From JALCOL01 sp022649665 (GTDB taxonomy: Bacteria; Bacillota; Bacilli; Lactobacillales; Enterococcaceae): DNA of 64,000 nucleotides. Numbering within the stretch: the first letter of the stretch is position 1; every line of letters begins with the position of its first letter. The stretch lies in assembly GCA_030372335.1 (NCBI GenBank), contig JAUDCW010000003.1; one strand, 5' to 3'. A program made the position numbers and the translations under genes. A model generated the notes under the pieces. That model was not told the origin of the DNA. It ran no database searches and saw nothing but the letters and a program-made list of their open reading frames with translations. This document shows, piece by piece, positions 59,749 through 64,000 of this stretch.

Positions 59749-61924
59749 AATGCTTTATTTCTTTCGCTGCCGGATCAACCATTGAAAGTCCGATCCGGCT
59801 TTTTCCGATATCGACTGATAAAACCCAAACATCAACGATTTGACCAACAGAAACGACATCCAGCGGATTTTTTACAAAGCGCTTGCTGAGATGCGAAACG
59901 TGGACCAAGCCGTCTTCTTTCACACCGATATCGACAAATGCACCGAAATCAACTACATTGCGGACCGTCCCGCTCATTTTCATTCCCGGTTTCAAGTCTT
60001 CGATCTTCAAAACATCGCTGCGCAAGAGGACCGGCGGCAGATCTTCCCGCGGATCGCGTCCCGGTTGGATCAGCGACTGAATGATGTCTTTGATCGTCGC
60101 TTCGCCGGCTTCAAGGCGCACTGCCAGCTCTTGCGGATCAAGAAGCTTCAGGGTGCTCGTCGCTTCGGGTGTTCCAAGGGTCTGCTTTTTTACACCGGCG
60201 AGATCCAAAATATCTTTTGCAAGTGCGTAGCTTTCCGGATGGATATTCGTATTGTCGAACAGATTTTTTCCTTCAGGGATCCGCAAGAATCCCGCGGCCT
60301 GTTCGTAAGCTTTCGGCCCCAGCCGCGGAACTTTCTTCAGTTGCGGGCGGCTTTCAAACGCGCCGTTTTCTTCGCGAAAGGTGACGATATTTTCTGCGAT
60401 CGTTTTATTCAGTCCGGAAATAAATTGTAGAAGCTGGATGCTGGCCGTATTCAAATCGATCCCTACTTGGTTGACAGCGGTCTCCACGACAAACGCCAGC
60501 TGGTCTTTCAAGAGCTTCTGACTGACATCGTGCTGGTATTGTCCGACCCCGACAGCTTGCGGATCGATCTTGACAAGTTCAGCGAGCGGATCTTGGAGGC
60601 GGCGGGCAATGCTGACAGCACTCCGTTCTTCTACGTGAAGATCGGGAAATTCGCTGCGGGCAACTTCGCTGGCTGAATAGACCGATGCGCCGGCTTCGCT
60701 GACGATCGTGTAATAAACTTTTCGGGAGAGTGTCTTCAATACTTCGCTTACAAATTGTTCTGATTCACGGCTCGCAGTACCATTGCCGATCGCGACGATA
60801 TCGACTTGATATTTTTCAATCAATTTTTCAAACAGCGGACTTGCTTCGCTTCGTTTTTTTTCCGGCGCCGGCTTATGTGGATAAATAACAGATACCGCCA
60901 GAAGCTTCCCAGTCGCATCAACAACTGCCAACTTGCAGCCGGTGCGATATGCCGGATCGAATCCCAGCACGCGTTTTCCTTTCAGCGGCGGTTGCAGCAA
61001 AAGGCTCCGCAAATTCTCACCGAAAACATGGATCGCTTGGATCTCAGCTGAAGCGCTCAGCTGCTGACGCAGTTCGCGCTCGATGCTTGGCAGCAGGAAA
61101 CGCTTCAAGCTGCTTTCGATCGCAGCCTGCATTAATTCAACATTCTGCGGCTCTTTTGTATGGATCAGCCGCCATTCCAAATAACGCTCGATTTCTTCAT
61201 TTGGAAAAGCGATCGCGACTTTTAGTATTTTTTCTTTTTCGCCGCGGTTTAAAGCAAGTGTTCGATATGGCACCATTTTTTTGAATGGTGATTCAAATTC
61301 ATAATACATCTCGAACGTTTTCTGCGGATCATCGGCTTCCTTTTTGCGCGAAGAAACGATTTGTCCCTTTGCTTCAGTCTTCTCGCGGATATAGCTGCGA
61401 AATTGCGCATTGTCGCTGATCTGTTCAGCAAGGATCTCTTGAGCACCGAGCAGCGCTTCCGCGATCGTCGGCACTTTTTCGCTGAGCAGTTTTTGCGCGA
61501 CGACATTAATGGCTTCTTTTCCCTTTTGCTCCCAGATTCGCGCGGCTAGCGGCTCTAGTCCATTTTCTTTGGCGATCATCGCCTTGGTCCGCCGTTTCTG
61601 CTTATACGGCCGGTAAAGATCTTCAAGGGTCTGCAATTTTTCAGCGCGCATGATCTGTTGTTTTAACGCTGCCGTCAGTTTCCCTTGTGCATCGATCAAG
61701 CGCAGGATCTCTTCTTTTCGTTCGGCGACTTTTTCCTGCATCTGGTATGTTTCCTGGATCGCGTGGATCGCCACTTCTTCGAGATTACCGGTCAATTCTT
61801 TCCGGTAGCGGGCGATAAACGGGATCGTATTTCCGTCTTCCAGCATCTTGATGACCGCTTGGATTTGATGCTTTGAATAATCTTGTAACGCTTCGCTTAC
61901 TGATTGGATGATTGTCTGATTCAA
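59747..61924 (-). CDS. tex: Tex-family S1 RNA-binding protein
   Basis: This protein of about 725 residues contains the Tex N-terminal helical domain (FIARYRKELTGNLEEVAI, LYRPYKQKRRTKA), a YqgF-like RNase H fold (VLGFDPAYRTGCKLAVVDATGK, cited in part), HhH segments (LNKTIAENIVTFREENGAF) and a C-terminal S1 domain (MSGTVRNVVDFGAFVDIGVKEDGLVHVS, cited in part). Tex binds RNA and affects transcription and survival. I take the TTG at 61924 behind GAGGGA. Confidence 0.93.
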   Translation of the reverse strand: MNQTIIQSVSEALQDYSKHQIQAVIKMLEDGNTIPFIARYRKELTGNLEEVAIHAIQETYQMQEKVAERKEEILRLIDAQGKLTAALKQQIMRAEKLQTLEDLYRPYKQKRRTKAMIAKENGLEPLAARIWEQKGKEAINVVAQKLLSEKVPTIAEALLGAQEILAEQISDNAQFRSYIREKTEAKGQIVSSRKKEADDPQKTFEMYYEFESPFKKMVPYRTLALNRGEKEKILKVAIAFPNEEIERYLEWRLIHTKEPQNVELMQAAIESSLKRFLLPSIERELRQQLSASAEIQAIHVFGENLRSLLLQPPLKGKRVLGFDPAYRTGCKLAVVDATGKLLAVSVIYPHKPAPEKKRSEASPLFEKLIEKYQVDIVAIGNGTASRESEQFVSEVLKTLSRKVYYTIVSEAGASVYSASEVARSEFPDLHVEERSAVSIARRLQDPLAELVKIDPQAVGVGQYQHDVSQKLLKDQLAFVVETAVNQVGIDLNTASIQLLQFISGLNKTIAENIVTFREENGAFESRPQLKKVPRLGPKAYEQAAGFLRIPEGKNLFDNTNIHPESYALAKDILDLAGVKKQTLGTPEATSTLKLLDPQELAVRLEAGEATIKDIIQSLIQPGRDPREDLPPVLLRSDVLKIEDLKPGMKMSGTVRNVVDFGAFVDIGVKEDGLVHVSHLSKRFVKNPLDVVSVGQIVDVWVLSVDIGKSRIGLSMVDPAAKEIKH

Positions 61925-61940
61925 ATTGGCTACTTCCCTC

Positions 61941-62318
61941 TTAATCAAATTCACTCGAAACGGCGAATGTATTGCCGTCCGGATCGACAAAATTAAAAAT
62001 GTCATGGTCGCCGACATGCATCAAGCCGCCCAGATCGATCCCAAGTTTTTGCATTTTTTCATAAAGCACCTCGATGTTTGGCGTTGAAAAAATGATTGCA
62101 GGCGGCGGGGTGATGCTTTCTGCTGCGTAATCTTCAAAATACTTGCGGTCATAAAGCGCCAGCCGCCACGGACAATCCGGTGTCGGCGAAGTTTCATAGA
62201 CCAGCGTTCCCTCGCTGACTTCCGCTTCCCGTTCGGCAAAACCGATCTTTTGCCAAAAATCGGCAGACTTGCGGACATTTTTTACGTAATAAATGATTTT
62301 TGCTTCTGCACTGAACAT
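61941..62318 (-). CDS. VOC (glyoxalase/bleomycin-resistance) family protein
   Basis: This 125-residue single-domain protein has FSAEAKIIYYVKNVRKSADFW and a closing HDIFNFVDPDGNTFAVSSEF, the paired beta-alpha-beta-beta-beta modules of the VOC fold. The substrate is unknown. It lies 17 bases upstream of tex and downstream of the PTS gene. Confidence 0.82.
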   Translation of the reverse strand: MFSAEAKIIYYVKNVRKSADFWQKIGFAEREAEVSEGTLVYETSPTPDCPWRLALYDRKYFEDYAAESITPPPAIIFSTPNIEVLYEKMQKLGIDLGGLMHVGDHDIFNFVDPDGNTFAVSSEFD

Positions 62319-62331
62319 TTCTTCTGCCTCC

Positions 62332-62730
62332 TTAGTCTTCGGCTGCGCGCTCCTCGATCGCTTCCTGCCCTTTAGTTACCAAGTGATCAGCCAAGTCATG
62401 GGCGTCCTTGATGAACAACCGGCTTTGCGTACTTTCGATCAATAGCGGCAAATTAACGCCGGTGATGATCAACGAATTCTGGTAGCCTTTTAATTCGTGC
62501 GATGCAGCGCGGTAAGGCGTCCCTCCCAAAAGATCGGTCAGCACCAAGAGCCCCTCTGCCCGATGCGCTTCTCGGATAAAGACATCGGCCAGCTTTTTCT
62601 GATAATCGCTGAGGGCCTCGCCGTTATAAGGGATAACTTGAAAATAATCTTGCTCTCCGGTAATCATTTTTAGTGATTGATACAGGCCGCTTGCGAATTC
62701 GCCGTGGCCGGTCAAAATAATACTGATCAT
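62332..62730 (-). CDS. Mannose-family PTS EIIA domain protein
   Basis: This 132-residue protein starts MISIILTGHGEFASGLYQSL, with the phospho-accepting His in GHGEFA. LVLTDLLGGTPYRAAS is the family core. The ATG at 62730 follows AAGAGGCG. It is encoded alone, without EIIB/C/D, so it may be a regulatory or shared EIIA. Confidence 0.9.
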   Translation of the reverse strand: MISIILTGHGEFASGLYQSLKMITGEQDYFQVIPYNGEALSDYQKKLADVFIREAHRAEGLLVLTDLLGGTPYRAASHELKGYQNSLIITGVNLPLLIESTQSRLFIKDAHDLADHLVTKGQEAIEERAAED

Positions 62731-62862
62731 TTTTTTCGCCTCTTTCATCTGCTTACCAAACCATACTATGCCGAAAAGCTGCAAGTCAATGGCTCTTCAA
62801 AAATTTAGTGGTCATCTGGTGATTCTTTGCTATAATACATGAGAGAGGAGGAGGAAATTTTC

Positions 62863-63126
62863 ATGGAAGAACAACGCAAAGCTTTGGAAAAACTTATCCT
62901 GGATACCAACAATTCGATCTACAAGAATGAGCTGACTCAAGAGAAAGTTGCTGAACGGCTGAAAAAATTCGCCGATGAAAAAGGCAACGTTTCATATACT
63001 GAATTGATCTCTTTTGCAATGCAGGAAACCCGTGATTATACGACGGCCTTCGTCAGCGATGTAATCATGAATCTCTTCGACCAAGGGTACTTGGCCGCAC
63101 CAAAAAAAGAAGACGAAACAAAATAA
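62863..63126 (+). CDS. Small helical protein, unknown
   Basis: This 87-residue charged protein (MEEQRKALEKLILDTNNSIY...YLAAPKKEDETK) is all-helical in appearance. GGAGGAGG precedes the ATG at 62863. It is divergent from the PTS gene and looks like a conserved small protein of lactic acid bacteria, but I do not recognise a family. Confidence 0.65.
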   Translation: MEEQRKALEKLILDTNNSIYKNELTQEKVAERLKKFADEKGNVSYTELISFAMQETRDYTTAFVSDVIMNLFDQGYLAAPKKEDETK

Positions 63127-63136
63127 GCTTCAAGCG

Positions 63137-63306
63137 AAAAGAGGTTGGGACAAAAGTGTCCAGCTTCGAGAAATAAGAAGAAAAATCCGAAAATAGTTTC
63201 TTATATTTTTGAGATTTTTCGGCTTATTTCCGAAGAAGCTGCTTTTGAAACACCGTTTATTCGGAAAAGAGGCTGGGACATGACTTTTGTCCCAGCCTCC
63301 TTTTTT
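63137..63306 (+). repeat. GAGGYTGGGACA repeat element with terminator
   Basis: AAAAGAGGYTGGGACA occurs as a direct repeat at 63137 and 63265. The second copy forms a hairpin with TGTCCCAGCCTC (63269-63299) followed by TTTTTT. The first copy can also pair with this right arm. This GGCTGGGACAAAA-type sequence is a recurrent intergenic element of enterococci and relatives. Confidence 0.7.
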
Positions 63307-63502
63307 ATACTTCTGATGGATGTTCTTCATAGACAAAAGTCACATCACCGCCTAAGTGGGCGATCCCTTTAAAATGCGAACGATCTTCCAGCTTGAGCCA
63401 TGCCTGCCGGAAATCCAAATATTGATCATGAGTGACAAAGATCTCTTCGATCTCGCCCTCCTTCAGCTGTTTCAGCAAATCAACATAATCAACTTCGCTC
63501 AT
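63305..63502 (-). CDS. 65-residue protein, unknown
   Basis: The text MSEVDYVDLLKQLKEGEIEEIFVTHDQYL (cited in part) ends VTFVYEEHPSEV. GGAGGG precedes the ATG. Its stop abuts the terminator of the repeat element. A small conserved-type protein of unknown role, between accA and the helical protein gene. Confidence 0.6.
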   Translation of the reverse strand: MSEVDYVDLLKQLKEGEIEEIFVTHDQYLDFRQAWLKLEDRSHFKGIAHLGGDVTFVYEEHPSEV

Positions 63503-63549
63503 TTGAATCCCTCCTGGTCACAGTATAGCAGATTCAAGCCGGACCGCTC

Positions 63550-64000
63550 TCAATATTTGCGGAAACGCTGATAGCGCTCCAGCGTGAGAGCTTCGCTAGA
63601 GAAGTCCTGCCACTTTGCGAGCTGCTCGCAGAGTGCGGTCTTGACCATCCGCACCGTTTTCGACGGCGAAAGCTTCTCGTCGTTCAAGCTTTCCGGGAAA
63701 ACACGGTCGCAGATCTGCATCTCTTTGAGGCTCGCAGCATCGATCTTCATCAATTCTGCGGCTTCGATACTGCGGGAAGCGTCTTTCCAAAGGATCGAGG
63801 CGAACCCTTCCGGTGACAAAACGGCATAAAAAGTGTTCTCCAGCATCCAGACTTGATTGGCCAAGCCAAGTGCCAAGGCACCGCCGCTGCCGCCCTCGCC
63901 GATGATGATCGCCAAGATCGGTACGTTGAGGTCGCTCATTTGGAGCAGCGACTCTGCGATCGCCGCGCCTTGTCCGCGCTTTTCCGCATCGACGCCGCAA
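63550..64000 (-). CDS. accA: Acetyl-CoA carboxylase carboxyltransferase subunit alpha (5' part beyond window)
   Basis: The C-terminal ~150 residues are in the window. The frame from the edge reads CGVDAEKRGQGAAIAESLLQ and then IIIGEGGSGGALALGLAN and LSPEGFASILWKDASRS, the crotonase-fold acyl-CoA-binding loop and conserved C-terminus of AccA. It is the final gene of the usual fab/acc operon. The coding start lies beyond base 64,000. Confidence 0.96.
   Translation of the reverse strand, partial: CGVDAEKRGQGAAIAESLLQMSDLNVPILAIIIGEGGSGGALALGLANQVWMLENTFYAVLSPEGFASILWKDASRSIEAAELMKIDAASLKEMQICDRVFPESLNDEKLSPSKTVRMVKTALCEQLAKWQDFSSEALTLERYQRFRKY

Overview
The window reads as a low-GC Gram-positive chromosome of the order Lactobacillales, most likely Enterococcus or a close relative. 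This rests on gene content and order (nrdR-dnaB-dnaI, trmK with the NIF3-like gene, ccpN with the PPDK regulatory gene, a CtsR-controlled clpB, accA at the edge), strong AGGAGG ribosome binding sites and frequent TTG/GTG starts. No 16S rRNA is present, so the species cannot be fixed.

Two very different halves meet near 33.2 kb. Bases 1 to about 33,200 are AT-rich, almost all transcribed leftward, and make up most of an integrative and conjugative element (ICE) of the Tn916 family. Read right to left, the backbone is: an XRE-type regulator, a thioester/LPXTG adhesin, two YdcP-like genes (Tn916 orf23/orf22), the coupling ATPase TcpA (orf21), oriT, the MobT relaxase (orf20), TcpD (orf19), ArdA (orf18), TcpE (orf17), the VirB4-like ATPase (orf16), the large membrane protein (orf15), CwlT (orf14) and TcpC (orf13). 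HTH and sigma-like regulators of the orf7/orf8 kind follow near 4-5 kb. No integrase or excisionase is visible, so the left end lies outside the window or is lost. No tet(M) was found; cargo fills its place.

The cargo is rich in defence and competition genes. A two-gene CBASS-like system (SLATT two-TM effector plus CD-NTase) lies at 1.6-3.5 kb. A plus-strand pair at 20.3-21.5 kb, inserted between orf17 and orf18, shares a short glycine/asparagine-rich motif and may be an undescribed system. A zeta-type toxin gene with a tiny overlapping partner and an orphan C5-methyltransferase sit between oriT and tcpA. An AP2 protein with three zinc-finger-like repeats, a Mga-controlled surface-protein cluster and a decayed IS200-like element complete the cargo.

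From 33.25 kb onward the DNA is ordinary core chromosome with higher GC: lepA; a DUF2238 membrane protein; ppdK, ccpN and its PPDK regulatory protein, with CcpN-like operators between them; nfo; a HIT-like DUF4931 gene; clpB with a CtsR box; a YbhN-type membrane protein; pepT; NIF3; trmK; dnaI; dnaB; nrdR; and a secreted-type nuclease. A cas-less CRISPR array of eight repeats (type I-C-like) follows, then a pentapeptide-repeat protein, an AlaA/YfbQ-type aminotransferase, a GH13-like protein lacking the catalytic residues, two tRNA-Leu genes, an HxlR regulator divergent from pirin, a small membrane protein behind a Fur-like box, tex, a VOC protein, a mannose-type PTS EIIA, two small conserved-looking proteins and the 3' part of accA.
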